64,000 nucleotides of DNA from Sweltsa coloradensis (lineage: Eukaryota; Arthropoda; Insecta; Plecoptera; Chloroperlidae). The notes beneath the pieces were generated by a model. It did no database searches and was not told the DNA's origin. It was given only the letters and a program-made list of their open reading frames with translations. The stretch spans positions 296,077 to 360,076 of the forward strand of contig JAMZAV010000797.1 of assembly GCA_024449915.1 (NCBI GenBank), read 5' to 3'. The translations under genes were made by a program, and so were the position numbers. Every line of letters starts with the position of its first letter. The first letter of the stretch is position 1. Below are positions 1 to 12,296 of this stretch, piece by piece.

Positions 1-2370
1 AAACGCATGATGTTGCTCATTAGCTACACTCCAGTTTTCCAATCCTATAGATACAAAAATTTCAAAAAAATTTTTTTTAGATATTTTTCCCATGTTTATT
101 TTGCATTTAAGAAGTCAAAAAAATATTTGTCACAAAAAAAAAAAAATCATGAAGTGAAGGGTTTTAAGCACTGAAGCTATAGGCCAAGCAACGAAGGACC
201 ATTTGAGACGATTTAAAACAAAAATTCCGGCAAGCTGAATTTTTGCACAGACCTTCTTGGATCAAAGTCCTCGAGTGTAAATGTATCAAAGGCACGACAA
301 AATCTTCTTTTCGTCCTAATCCATAATATTGAAATAATTTGGGACAAAACGAGTGGTCACACGATACAATATCGTTAATATAGAGTTAATTTATGAAACG
401 GGGCAAAGGGCGCATAATCCGATCATATTTACATAATATATTGTCAAATTTTATTTTTTTAATTAAATCTTAGACCTTAATCTACAATATGGCGTTATTA
501 ATTTTATATTTGAATACGAATTGATTGATTTTAGTTTCATCAACCCCTTTTAGTACACCCCCTCTGACTCCTATAACAAGCAACTTTTTTTAGCGTACCT
601 CGGGACATTTTTTAAAAATAAAAATAACATTCTTCTGAGTGATGTATGCTAAAATTTACGGCCATAAAAAAAAGCTCATGACTGGTAGGCCAATCCTCCC
701 AGCACAATGAGTAAATTTGTGAATAAAATGTATTCACAAATTTATACTGACTATGTCAAAGGCGCATAGTCTGGTGAGATATACTTAATATGGTAATATA
801 TTTAAAATAAAAACAAAATGGACTTGTATGTACAATATGTATTAATTTTGTAATCTTAGAATCAAATTTATTTTAAACTTTAAATTTTTGAATTAAAAAA
901 AATATATTTCACCCCCTTCCAACCTCTCTAAACCAGACAGATTTTGTCATGGCACCACGAGTGAAATTTTCTTGGAATATTGTTCTGAGTATTCAATCCA
1001 AAATTCACGCCTCTACCACAAAACCCCTAGTTATTAGACTTATCCGCCTAACTACTAAAGTAAAGTATGTTGGTCTTTTACAAATGAAGAATGTAAATAA
1101 TGTTAAAAGATTTTTTTTTTGACCACCAAGAGATGACTTCTTGACAGAGGGATCAGTTCTGATTAATGAGTATTAGGAATTAATTCTAGAAATGAGTTTC
1201 CACTGTGGGGTCGACGGGAAAGTGCGTAAAGGGTAAAGTGGGCGGGTGGATGGGGGGAGTTTGGAAGGATAGTCAAAAAGAGACAGAATGTTTGAGCGCT
1301 AAGCTTGACTCCCATGGCGCTAATATGTATGCAGATGGGATGTAAATGCGGTTAAGGGGAATGCATAGAGCAGAAACTTACGGTAGGCGTGAGAGTGTGT
1401 TTGTGTGTGTATGTGTGGGAGCGTGTGTGTTTTCGCAATTGTGTTTTTGTGGGTGTAAATACATATTATACGTGAATGTTTGATGGTGTGAGGGTGTTGT
1501 GCGTTTTTGTTGTTTTTTTATTCATGTTCACCTTTATTTTGATGTAAATGAGTAGGTGAGTTTGTATGCTCGTTTATGTTTATGTTGTTCGTCAATGAAA
1601 ATGTGGGTGAGTGTGTGAATATAAGATGAATTTGTGTGTATTAGCGACTAGCGTGTATTGGATGACATTGTGTAGTTGTGTGAGAAAGTTAGCAAACATT
1701 TCTAAAAATATGCGCATTTATAAGTCGAGTATGTGCGTAAACTGAGATGGTCTCATCATGAACTTTTCAACTTAGATAACAAGGAAAGTCTTGTTTTTTT
1801 GGAAAACGATTAACGTTAAAACATTGAATGTTAAATAAACGAAATTCAAAGACATTATCAATAACGGTGCATAACAATTTTGCATGTTATTTGGAGTCAA
1901 ATGGTTAAAATAGAAAACTGCACGGTACCATAAGTAAAACCCAACCCAAATGCAAGTAATTCAATTTATGCAAGTATTAAACGTTAAAGAGAACTAGGGT
2001 AGATGATGAGCGAAATTAGACTTTAACGCTTCTTAAATGCTATCAAGTTAAGTGTACAAGTTAACAGTGTCATTAAATGCGACTAATTAGAAATCTCGTA
2101 AAACTGACGAACGCTTTAAAGTGGCATGTGTGCATAACAGTTAAGGGAGATAATCAAAATGTCGTTCTTATGCGACTAAGTTTTTATGAATTTGTGATTG
2201 TATTTCGTACCTTAACAAACGTTTCAGCACAATTGTTTATTAAGTTATCAAGGTGTTAATACTATGAATAAGTAAACTGATATTTCTTTGTAAAACTTAA
2301 AACAATCCAGAAATTAAAATTTAATAGAAAAAAAAATTAAATCAATTAATTAATTTTTTAATTTAATTAA
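1..2370. other. Non-coding AT-rich stretch, no gene recognised
   Basis: No open frame here is longer than about 60 codons and none resembles a known protein. Sequence is AT-rich with homopolymer A and T runs. The only compositional landmark is a GT-rich strand-biased tract around 1385-1720. The wording around 240-290 (ttggatcaaagtcctcgag) faintly recalls part of the TTAA-bounded elements at 22.8-24.1 kb, but is too diverged to call. Confidence 0.6.
1385..1720. repeat. Impure GT-rich tract
   Basis: The + strand is strongly G+T biased, with many short gtgtgt runs separated by gtgagtgtgtg- and tttgtgg-like interruptions. It looks like a decayed (TG)n microsatellite. No coding potential seen. 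Confidence 0.6.
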
Positions 2371-2440
2371 CCGGGTACCGAACCCTGGTCTTCCGCTAGC
2401 TGGACGGACGTACTTTCCTTCATGCTATGGACCAGGTAAC
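2371..2440 (-). repeat. tRNA-like SINE head (minus strand)
   Basis: Read on the minus strand it carries a B-box-like GGTTCGGTACC and a preceding stretch of tRNA-arm-like sequence, as in tRNA-derived SINE heads. Arms do not pair well enough for a functional tRNA, and A/T-rich repeat sequence follows. A SINE remnant is the best reading. Confidence 0.45.
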
Positions 2441-2464
2441 TTAATAACTACTGTATAATTATTG

Positions 2465-2545
2465 CATTGTTATTGATCTTGTGGTTATATAAGAGCCCGG
2501 AGCGACGTAGACCAGAGTTCGATCCCCGGTCGAGTTGGATTTTTT
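2465..2545 (+). repeat. tRNA-like SINE head (plus strand)
   Basis: Contains a TTGTGGTTA...-type A-box region and a clear B box (gttcgatcccc) about 40 bases on, followed by an AT-rich tail. Resembles the S3 head at 4659 and the S4 heads at 50988 and 53580. A decayed tRNA-derived SINE rather than a tRNA gene, because the acceptor arms do not pair. Confidence 0.45.
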
Positions 2546-2639
2546 AATTTTTAGATGGAAATGAATGAATCGATGACAACAAACAACGATAACAACCAAA
2601 TTAATAAACAATATGTTTAAAAATTAAATAAAATAAATT

Positions 2640-3030
2640 AAAATTTGTATTTAGAGTCGACCCACTCATGTCACATAACTGATTTTCAGTGGGGTACATG
2701 AAATTTAAATCCTATCAGACCAACCTGCAGGCGCCCACCATCGTCGAGCGAACAATGATCAACTAAAGACCGGCCCATTTAAGTAAGAAACACCGATCAA
2801 TCAAGCAGGACACGATTCCCCCGGCCAAATTAAAACCTTAGAGTAATTGTGTGTCTCGTTGCTGGGATGGCTCCAAAATCACCGTTTACACATTCCTTAG
2901 CCGAGAACTGATGAATTTAAGTCCAAATCAGAAGTTAAAAACCTTCTGCATTAATGCCTTAAGCAGCATTCGAACCCTGGACCTTCTGCATAGGGAGCAT
3001 AGTCTCTAATCAAATCACCAATACATCACT
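2640..3030 (-). repeat. SINE family S3, near full-length copy
   Basis: Minus-strand copy of the same element seen at 4659-5085 (+), 38010-38405 (-) and partly at 48740-48903, 24308 and 54755. The tRNA-like head is at the high-coordinate end (B box as gcattcgaaccctgga on the + strand). The body contains the shared 'gcgccnaccatcgtcgagcgaacaa' region. The 3' end carries the shared ataactgattttcagtgggg block. Confidence 0.75.
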
Positions 3031-3279
3031 CATAAACACAATAATAAGAATTCCATTATTCCTATTGGTATGAATTTAATTAAAATGCAACCGTTAGTGA
3101 AAGTGTTGATAAATAACCAACGAGCTCATCGATTGCCGTCGTACCACCGAGTTCTACACTGTTCGCACAGAGAGCAGCACTGACATTCCCAGGTAGATCG
3201 TTTATGCGGAGAAAAGCAATTGTAACAAAATTCATTACTTTGTTGTAGCCTATGTAAAATATTTTGCTTTATTAAAATA

Positions 3280-4040
3280 CTAGGAAAACGCTTAAGTCCC
3301 GCCGCGTTGTTGGATGAGCGTAATTGGTGAATTGAGCTGCCATGTGTTTTTGCGGATTTTCTGTTGTTCTGTGAAAAAATCAGAAACTTTGTTGAAATTT
3401 TTTTTAAATTAAATCAAATTAAATAAAAAATTAACTTATTTTTTTATTTAATTAATCGTAATTTTAAAAAGGAAAAATCGTAATATTGAAATTTTCATAA
3501 GAAATAATTATTCGACTGCGCACAAATTTTACACGAATATATTAATTCATAAAATTAAGGTACTGTGAGAAAATCATTAAAATTGGATAAAGCATATAGG
3601 TGTTTATAAGCAGAAGAAATTAAAAATATCGTCAAATTGCGATTTTCATGAGAAATAATTATTTGATAACGCTCAAATTTCACACGAATATATTAATTCA
3701 TAAAATTAGGGTTCTGTGAAAAAATCATTACAATCGGATAAAGCATGTAGGGGTAAGTCGAAGAAATGTTTTAAAAACCGAAAAAAAGCGTAAAATTGCG
3801 ATTTTCATGAGAAATAATTTTTCGATTGCGTTTCAAAAACGTGGCAGTTCTTAGTTCAGAGATTTCGAAGGCCTCCATTAAATTTCATTGCAATCGGAGT
3901 ATCGGTTTAGCCTGAATCGTGTTAACAGACAGACAAAAATACAGAAAAAAAAAAAAAAAAAACATCCCGGATTTTTTTCTCCAGTGTAGTGAAATGGAAT
4001 CTTCGCTTCGCTCGCTACGCTCGCTACGCTCATCCAATAA
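3280..4040 (-). mobile_element. E1: non-autonomous Helentron/Helitron2-like element
   Basis: About 760 bp, minus orientation. The 3' end at 3280 reads CTAG followed by T. Just inside is a short hairpin (AACGC...GCGTT), then a subterminal inverted repeat (TTGGATGAGCGTA class) that pairs with the 5' end near 4040. This layout (subterminal inverted repeats, 3' hairpin, CTAG-T, no target duplication) is typical of Helentron-type rolling-circle elements. No Rep/helicase coding is present. The copy E2 at 45371-46102 lies in the opposite orientation and shares the whole body, including three repeats of an 'agaaataatt.ttcgattgcg' unit. A poly-A run sits near 3944-3962. Confidence 0.7.
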
Positions 4041-4658
4041 CATATTAAATTGTTACATTTTTTTTCAATGACGATCATAATATATTGTTATTTTTATGTT
4101 AACTTTTCCGTCTTTAATATGCAACATAAAATATAAAATAATGTGTGTAAGAATAATGGACGAAAGTACATGTCTGCAGGAAATACTGGGTGCTTTAAAA
4201 CAATGTCTCAGTAAACGATAAAACTCTTTGAAGTGATATTACCTTTAAAGGAATCATAAATTTTTAAAAAATGTAGATGAAAACCTCGAAATTGATAGTA
4301 AAATTATATTGTTATTCTCCGACCATGAAAACGTGATCGTAATTCTGAGATCTGATTAACCTCTCAATGCAAGAGCATTGAACGCAACGTACATTCCCAG
4401 CTGACAAAGTGAACAACAAGAGAACGTCGGGTGTGTCTCACTGCGATTGAATGTGAAACCATTTCCCTTACCATCAGAACTAGTTAAGTAAATATTTGAA
4501 ATACAAGTGTTACAACAACAATGTATTAAAACACAATTATTTTGGAAACAAACTTAAAAAAATATTAATACAATTAATTAATGAACAAATAAAAAAGGGG
4601 GAAAAAGAAAAAGAAAAGAAAAGAAAAAACATCAAACAAGAAAAATAAAAATAAATTT
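4041..4658. other. No gene; contains dispersed repeat R4
   Basis: No coding signal. The part from about 4478 to 4615 (gttaagtaaatatttgaa, then acaacaacaatg.attaaaac) matches 11735-11875 with about the same spacing, so it is a dispersed low-complexity repeat (R4). It lies directly before the S3 SINE head. Confidence 0.55.
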
Positions 4659-5085
4659 CGTTGGTCTTGTGGTTAGCGTATCTGGTTCCAGTACAGAAGG
4701 TCCAGAGTTCGATTCCCGCTACGGTCAGAAGGTTTTTCAACATATGATTTGGACTTAAGTCCATCACAGTTCTTTGCTAAGAAACTTGTAATCGCAACGG
4801 TGACTTTCGAGCCATCTTATTGCAACGAGGCACATAATAAATTTTCAGGTTGAACCGAATCAGCCTTGTTACATCGGGCGCTGCCCGCTTGTGGAATCGT
4901 GTCCAGCTTGATTGAACGGTGTTCCCTACTTAAATATGCCGGTCTCTAGTTGGTCATTGTTCGCTCGTCAATGGTGTCGGCGCCTACTGGGTTGGCTCGG
5001 CAGGCTTTTAATTTAATCTCCCTCGCTAAAATTCAGTTCTGTGATTGAATGGGTAGACTTGTATTTGAATTTTATTTTTGTATTT
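4659..5085 (+). repeat. SINE family S3, full-length copy
   Basis: The head has tRNA-like A- and B-box regions (ggtcttgtggttagcg and gagttcgattcccgct). In the related copy at 38 kb the anticodon arm reads CTGCTTCCAATGCAG, which would give a UCC (glycine-type) anticodon loop. The body carries the shared block ending in the attcagttctgtgattgaatg-type 3' segment before an AT-rich tail. RNA polymerase III transcription is inferred from the boxes only. Confidence 0.75.
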
Positions 5086-6489
5086 TTAATCGTTAAAGTA
5101 TGCAATTAAAACCGGTAACTTCCCAAATGATTTGTTCTTTTTCTAAGAACAAGGTGTTTTTTTCTTTGCCGCTCACGGCAACACATAAAAAATATCCCAT
5201 AACAAACATGAAACACTCATCGAAAAAATACTTATTGACTAGTAAAATAGATTTAAAGTTACCAAGATAATTATTCTGTTTATTATTGTATATTAATTGA
5301 AATCAGTCGTAAAACACTGTTTTGTTTCCATAAAACCGTTTTTACGCAATAAGAACATCAGGGGATATATTAAAAATAAAATAAATATTGTTTATTTATT
5401 TTTGGGTGCAATGTTAGAAGTTGAATAAGCTATGGATACGTGTAAACAGCAAAAATTACTATTTGGATGGTTGTTTTGTTTTGAAATTGGCTTTATTATT
5501 TCTCTTTCACAATGAAACGAGATATTTTGAAATGCGGTCTACAAATGTTTACATGTTTTGGCTGTACGAGGACAATATTTATTTGACTTAAGAAAACATC
5601 GTTTAACGCAATAAATAGAAGGTAAACATTTAGAAAAAAACTTTTTGCATTGACAATGGTTAAAAAATAAATCAACCATCCAAATCATACACTTATTTAA
5701 ACCAAAATATAATTAATTAAATATAGCACTGTTGTACATACTCCGAAACTCCATTTATGCATGCTTACTTCTATCAAAGATTGATTTCCCATAATGTCAC
5801 AGAAGTAGATTTACGTGACACATTAATTTTCTACTTTAATGAGGTTTCGTATTTTATCGTTCTTTCGAAATCAGTTATAAAACTTAAAAATGTTCATTAC
5901 ATACAGTAATTACATATGAACTGAAGCAAGCCAGTCAAAGAAAATACGTTGGAAGATTAAATTGAATGTGTGAATATGTTTGCAATGTTTTGTGTCTCCT
6001 TCCTCCTACGTGGCTTTGTACGCTTCCCATCTCACATCACCATGAATCAAGTAAACTACGCAACAATATCACTTGATGGCACGGAAGAATGGATAAATTG
6101 CCTTTGTTGGGGTCCACGCTCCCAGTTTGAAACCATTATTGTGTAGAAATGCACGTAACCTAGTTACCGTGTCGCTGGAACGACAATAAACTTTAATTTT
6201 ATTGAGCCTCTGATCGTAAAAGTGACAACTTTACATCGACATTAAAGCAAAGATTTAACTACCATCAGACTCGTGTTTTCTACATCGTTAAATGTGCAGA
6301 TTTTACATTTCTCTATTTGTTCCTTGAACATGGTTCAAAGTTTAATCTACTATTTATTTTATAGGAAATATGAATCGAGTGCTGCTCTCATTACTTTTAC
6401 GTTTTTTGTAACATATCGATTATAATTTCAAACTTTATGCTTTCAAGTCCCAATAAATTATAATATTAAATGTTATTATATTATAAAAC
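5086..6489. other. No gene or repeat recognised
   Basis: AT-rich sequence with short open frames only. No tRNA-like boxes, splice-linked frames or repeat matches to the rest of the window were noticed. Confidence 0.5.
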
Positions 6490-7075
6490 TTATTGATTGA
6501 CTGGATATTATTGCTTAAAGTCTCATATTAATGCTCTTTTGGCTTTTCGAGACGATGAGTGGTGATAGATGAGGATGAAGTATGAACAGAAGGAAGGAGG
6601 ATAAACTCGGTACCGGCACGTAGCCTACTTTTTTCGAAAAGTACCAAGGGGACGAACCATTCGAAAGGAAGGTGTAACCTTGATAGTCATATAGGTTCCT
6701 CCACTAACCCGGACTGCCGAGCAGACGTCGAGCCGTTACACTAGCTCTCGAACCCTCCATCTGCCCTAACCAGCGATACCGACAGTATTGGCTCGAGCGC
6801 TAAGCGGTGGACTCTGATTCGGGAGGTCCCGGGTTCGGATCCCGTCGAGACCGGCAATCCAGACTGAAGGTTTTATCCGAGGTTTTCCTCAGACGTTAAT
6901 GCGAATGCAAGGGATTGAGTCCTCTTAAATAGCACTCGGACATCCCTTCACATTTTTCCTTTCCGCAATATACCTAGTGAGTTAAATCTGATCAGTATAC
7001 CATACAGCGGGCATCCTACAAAATATTTATTTATTTAACCAGCGATATACATGAGTTTCAGGGCAGAGCGATAAA
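6490..7075 (+). repeat. SINE-like family S1, interrupted by an S2 SINE
   Basis: Shares the S1 body with copies at 15283-15655 (-), 17156-17582 (+) and 43023-43350 (+). Shared landmarks are gatgagtggtgatagatgag, ggtaccggcacgtagcctac, cactaacccggactgccgag and ctaaccagcg. The S1 sequence stops at 6778 and resumes at 7036, with the S2 element inserted between. S1 lacks an obvious tRNA head in this copy, so its class is unclear. Confidence 0.75.
6779..7035 (+). repeat. SINE family S2 inserted into S1
   Basis: tRNA-like head with A box (tggctcgagcgctaagcgg) and B box (gggttcggatccc), then a body with ttttcctcagacgttaat and a tatttatttatt tail. It is flanked on both sides by the 12-base sequence TAACCAGCGATA (6767-6778 and 7036-7047). 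The uninterrupted S1 copies have this only once, so it is a target-site duplication. Other S2 copies are at 11010, 42335 (-) and 52640. Confidence 0.85.
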
Positions 7076-7618
7076 TCTTATAATTTAAAAATGACCACAA
7101 AAATATGATTCCTCTCATATTTGTTATATTATTTCCGTTTGCACTTATGCTTTTTCAATTATATAAAATCCGTTTTTAGTGTGTGACCCTGATATAAGAT
7201 ATAATCGGCGGATGTTTATTAGGGGTTCATTAAGCTAAAAGTAAAAAAATTATAAATTCCAAAAGAAAAGAACAAATGAAAATTCAATATGTACGTACCT
7301 CAAGCATATCGTATGCACAAAACAAATCCAAAAAATCAATTTTATTTTTATTACTTTGGTTGGAATTTCACTTTGAAATTTCATTTTTTTTGGGGAAAAA
7401 ATTAATTTTGGGAAAAGTGTCAACTTTTTGACAATTTTTTGTGTTGGGTTTTCTTGTAGAATATAGCGTGTAAGATTACCTTAAAATTGCACAGGTGATA
7501 GAGAATAGATTGAAGAACTTAGCATTTCACCTGTTCCTTCATTAAGTGAATAATCGAATAAATTGTAATAATACACGTGCTAGAAACAAAATTATTTACA
7601 ACAATCGATTTAAATGTA

Positions 7619-7680
7619 ACCGGCCCGGGATTAAATCACGGGTCTCCTACTTTGCAGGTGGACGTCTTAGTCGTATGTGA
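7619..7680 (-). repeat. tRNA-like SINE head (minus strand, S4-like)
   Basis: Minus-strand reading gives a 'taagacgtccacctgcaaagtaggagacccgtg'-type arm series and a degenerate B box. It resembles the S4 head at 53580 (ggttaagacgcctgtctgga). It lies in AT-rich sequence and is not a functional tRNA. Confidence 0.45.
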
Positions 7681-8999
7681 AATGAAAAATAATTGAAAAA
7701 TAATATATTATTGATAATCGAAAAAAAATTATGTATGTTTCGTCGCGTCGTAATGCTGACAAATTTACATTATTAATTAATTCCCGATAATGAGAATGAT
7801 TGATGATTGATAATAATTGAAGATTGTTGGTATATTTAAGGCCATTGCTTGAGGAAGTTGAGACAGGAAGTGTGGACCGCACTTTTCAAGTGTGTTTGTG
7901 ACTCTGGTAATTGTTTTAAGTGTGTTTTCTACGATTGTCACTATCCTGGACAAAAAGCTTTTGTGATATTTCATATTATGTTGTTACATACGGCTTCTCT
8001 CACTTTAAATCTATGGGAATGTTTCCCGAGTTACCAAATCGAATAACAATATTGTTATTCGAAGAACTGGTTTATGTTCAATCAGTTTTATTTGTATTGT
8101 AGTAAGTACCAACGTTTTTGACCATGGAATGTAGGCCTACTTAGTACAAATTCGAATACTTATTTAGGAATATAATAATACAAATTTCGTTTGAAAACCC
8201 TCATGTAATGATTGCCAGTGGAAAACATCGAACCAGCGAACTCCAAAGTGCAGTTTCGTATGCAAAGCACTACTTAAACAGTTTGATAGCGAACGATAGA
8301 AGATAACATACAATACTCGAATTTTGGGGGTTGTAATTTCAATTTTCCAAAAGTGGCAATCAGGGATTACATTTTCCTTGGGTTTTACTCAGTATCGCTA
8401 GGATTAAGTATTCAAAACAGACCCGTACATTTCTCTTGAATTACTTATATACGCAAATACGCCCAGTTCGCCCGTTGGATAGAAAAGCGTAATGTAAACC
8501 AATATCCTATCTGTACCAGAAATCCTATAAGATATAGTTTGCCGTAGAGGTTGTATAGTTTTTTTTTTGTATTATTGAACTACGATATTAAATACAATGC
8601 AGGATTGAAAAATGATTTAAAATCGTATCTCAAATTCGATTTCCATCGTTTATCGTTAACAATATTAATAAAATTTATTTCCAAAATAAAAACGAATCAC
8701 ATTTCCTGACGAAGGTGATAATAAATCTGTTAAGAAATTTTGGAAATTTTGGCGCCGAAAGTCCTCACCTTCAAATAAAACTTGTTTTAAGCCAATTAGT
8801 TTAAATGTGACTTATTTTCAATTCGTCTTGGTCTAATCTGACATAACCTCTGGCTAATTCTTAGTATCCATGTGTTTTTATATAGATAATCACTGATACG
8901 AAAGTATTCAAGAGAAAGAGCAGTGTGATATAAGCAACAGATCGTTTAAAAAGAATACGTGCAAACATAGAAGTATAAGAAATATAATTCCTGTTGTTT
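7681..8999. other. No gene recognised
   Basis: AT-rich. Overlapping short open frames on both strands around 7670-8100 share no codon bias or domain and look like chance. The 540 bases before the 7619 SINE head are equally empty. Confidence 0.5.
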
Positions 9000-10579
9000 G
9001 GTGGAGGTGCCGGGTTATTATATTTTGTAAAGTTTTGGTGACGTCATTTCTAATGCCTTTACCCTCAGCGTCACCACAAATATCTGTAACATTCTTGTAG
9101 GTGTCTTTTTTTTTTTAGAGAAGATTGAAAAATTACATCTACAAAAAAATGCAATAAATGGGAAAAATTTGGTTTGTCCCGGAAATGTAATATATTTCTA
9201 GTATTGTTACCTATAAAATATGCAAAACTTTCAGAAAAAAAAATTGTTTTCGGAATAAACACCAAATTTACATTTTAACTTTAAATTAGCTATAATTCAA
9301 AATCTTATATTTCCCAAAATTCCTTTTGAAAAAACGGGATTAAAAATATTCGAAAAATCTAAAAAACATAGCATTTTGAAATTAATTGCTTAAAATAACT
9401 TAATTTTAACCAATTTAATTCGGAACTGAAAGGGTTAAAATAAAATGTATACAATAATCTGATTTATGTATCTAAAACACATTCGCTTATACAGAATATT
9501 TTAAGACATACGAATAAAGACTGGGGGATTGGAAAGATGAAGAAATAGCCTAGATTCCGAAAAATGTCATCTCCTCTCTCCCTATTTCCGTCGCTATCTC
9601 TATGATTGACACCATCAACTACCACAGGATAACAATACAAAGAGTTGAGGAAGGAACTCGGAAAGACCACAGTGAACAAATACCAACCTGCAATGTGTTG
9701 GAAGTGCATCGACAAATGTTGTCTTGTTAGAAAATAACGAGCAATCTATCTCAAGATTGTGACAAGTTGCCAACCACATAAAACAGAACCAAAACATACA
9801 CTGTAAAGTGTTGGTGCTTTAGTGGAACACATGGTTATTTGTTGTGCATTGCCACTTCAAGCTGGTAATTTTTATTAAGAGGATATAAAACAATCGTTTT
9901 ATGCAACTTCCTGTTCGCTCGACTGACAGACACCACAGTTGTTAACAATTTTGGATAGTTGTCACAGAAGCGGAAATAAAGGGCTGTACAGCAACACTTT
10001 TCAATAAATTATTTAAAAATAAATTTAAAATTTAAAATTGATTTTCGAGTTTTTGGATATTTTTAAAAGTCTATTATTGAACATATTCGTGGATTGATCC
10101 TGACAATCTATGACTGTAAAGCTGCCCATGTATGCTTTATTATCAATTAATTTTAAGATTCATATACGTCGGATTCATCCTGGCCGAGCGAATAGTTAAA
10201 TGCCAACAACCAAAATTTTTCATATACCTCTTCTGGCTCGGGATATACGGATGCTTATTGATGTGTATAACAAAACTCAATGCCAGTTTTAGACGCTCAA
10301 ATTTGTTCAACTAACTTTTGAAATAAATGACGAAATAGAATCAATGAAATAAAGGTATTTTTGTATAGATAGCTTCCATTTTAGCGTCATTTTTCTATCA
10401 GTCCATGCGACTCATGTCTCACAACAAAAACCTAACACGTCGTCCGACTGACATGAATATTGTTGTTGGCCCTGCCCTTCACCAAGGATGGTACAGAATA
10501 TGTTTGGTGACCTTGGGGGTAAGGGGGGTTTGACTAGCCCCACAGAAACTTGAAAAATTCATGACCCGGCACCTCCACC
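9000..10579. mobile_element. Candidate element with 16-bp perfect terminal inverted repeats
   Basis: GGTGGAGGTGCCGGGT at 9000-9015 is exactly inverted at 10564-10579. A third occurrence of the same end lies alone at 19430-19445, so it is a recurring terminus. No matching flanking duplication was seen (tgttgttt before, atttctta after), which weakens the call. The interior has no coding frame and contains a T1 MITE copy. Confidence 0.4.
9893..10210 (+). mobile_element. T1 MITE copy
   Basis: One of about seven T1 copies. The left end has gttcgctcgactgac followed by the 'caccacagttgtta' block. The right end has ggccgagcgaatagttaaat. The two ends are imperfect inverted repeats (TTCGCTCGGC / GCCGAGCGAA). 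The middle is shared with 17983-18317 and 41726-42084. Non-coding. Confidence 0.7.
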
Positions 10580-11009
10580 ATTTCTTAATTTAACAAAATG
10601 AGAATAGCTTTTTCAATGATATGCTATCGTCAAAAAAATCAAATTCATGTATATGAGTGTGCACATACAAAATCGTTACAATAATTAATATTTAAATTAA
10701 ATTAAATTAAAATTAAATTTTAAAAATTTAAATACAGAAAAAAATATTTTATTAAAAAAATATATATAAGATAAACGTTTAGTTAAAGAACTTACTTCTT
10801 AACATTTGCATAAATGAGTGAATAAAACCTTAGAAAACTTAAATTTAGGTTTGCCGGCAGCAGGTATCGAACGGCGACAACGTTTGAATCAGTCTGAATC
10901 ATAGTTAGTTTATAATTTTTTTGTGAGGGTTCAACGTGAATGCAAAATCAGTAGAAGTACTTTTTGTTATTTGGGTTGGTGTTTGGCGATCTAACTAACT
11001 AAACGGACC
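10580..11009. other. No gene recognised; AT-rich
   Basis: Contains attaaattaaa-type low-complexity sequence around 10690-10770. A possible decayed B box (gcaggtatcgaacggcg) near 10858 is on the minus strand. Nothing else supportable. Confidence 0.45.
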
Positions 11010-11160
11010 AACTGTGTTGGCTCGTGCACTAAGCGCTTGACTCTGATTCTGGAAGACTCGGATTCGAGTCCCGTTGAGACCGACAATTCTAACACAAGAT
11101 TTTTTCCTGAGGTTTTCCTCAGTCGACATTCATTGTCAATTGTTCTATCAGCAACAAATC
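11010..11160 (+). repeat. SINE family S2 copy, 3' end decayed
   Basis: A box (tggctcgtgcactaagcg) and B box (ggattcgagtcccg) are spaced as in the 6779 copy. The gagaccgacaatt junction and the shared ttttcctgaggttttcctca body follow. The 3' boundary is not clear. Confidence 0.7.
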
Positions 11161-12296
11161 AAGTTTACCTGAAGAGTAGCATTTTGCATCCTATTAACAG
11201 GTTTAATCCCCTCTGCAAACTTTTTTCTTCTACATTTGTTCATTCTGTAGCACATATTTTCTATAATTTATTTATTCATTTCGATAAAAAGCAATCTACT
11301 GTTGTGAAATGAAATGATTTGGAAAACCCTCAAACCCAACAATCCCTTCAAATACAATTGGTTTTCATTCATAAGGTTTTCATGCCACGTATATCAGACC
11401 TCAACTTGTCATTTGGTCTCATTGATTTGTGAGGACGTCGTTTCTGAGCTGTGTTTACCAGTCTTGTTTTTACTGGCAGTAATTTAGACCCCACGATGTT
11501 TTCTTGTGGTTCTCGTTGAGTCAACAAATGCATTGCTTGCAGCGGACAAACCGTCTCTGTCGATAAAACTAGACCTTGTTCTAAACGTTGGATATCTGTC
11601 ATTCTTGACCAAATGATAAACAATCTTGGTATTAATTAATTTATTTATTTAACGTCTATCCTATCCAGTGAAAAAACTGATTTACAAAGGAGGACAAATA
11701 AATAAATCTAATAACATAGACGCAGACACAACAATGAACTACAGTTAAGTAAATATTTGAAACAGTAATATTACTACAACAACAATGCATTAAAACAACA
11801 ATTTTGGTAACAAATTCAAAAATTATATTGAATGCAACTAATTAATGAATCAAATACAAAAAGGGTGGGAAAAATACAAAAAATACAAAAAATACATTAA
11901 AAAACTGATTTATTACACGATCCCACGAATATGAGATTTGCCAAAAATCAGGAACAGCAAATCAGGGAGTAATCAAACTTTTGCGGAAGAAGCGAAACGA
12001 TTGCTGCTAATTTAGTCACATCATGTTAATCGTGAAATGTGGTTCAAACGCTTTAAGCACAGGTTCAACATGTATGAGCCAACTTAAACGAATCTGAATC
12101 AAAATAATAAGCTGTTTTCTGTTCCTGTCTGCCAGTATTATCAAATACCATTAATATTCTCGAACAGAATGATTTCATTAGTAAATTGGTTTCAAGAATT
12201 TGCTTTAATCACGTAACACCGTGTAAGTGAAGTTTATTATCGTATGCAGCTAAACACAGAACATTTACTGCACGGACTTTGTGACTGTTCTTCATT
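11161..12296. other. No gene; second copy of repeat R4
   Basis: 11735-11875 matches 4478-4615 (R4). An 84-codon minus-strand frame at 11369-11623 has no recognisable domain or splice-linked neighbours, and I do not call it a gene. Confidence 0.5.
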
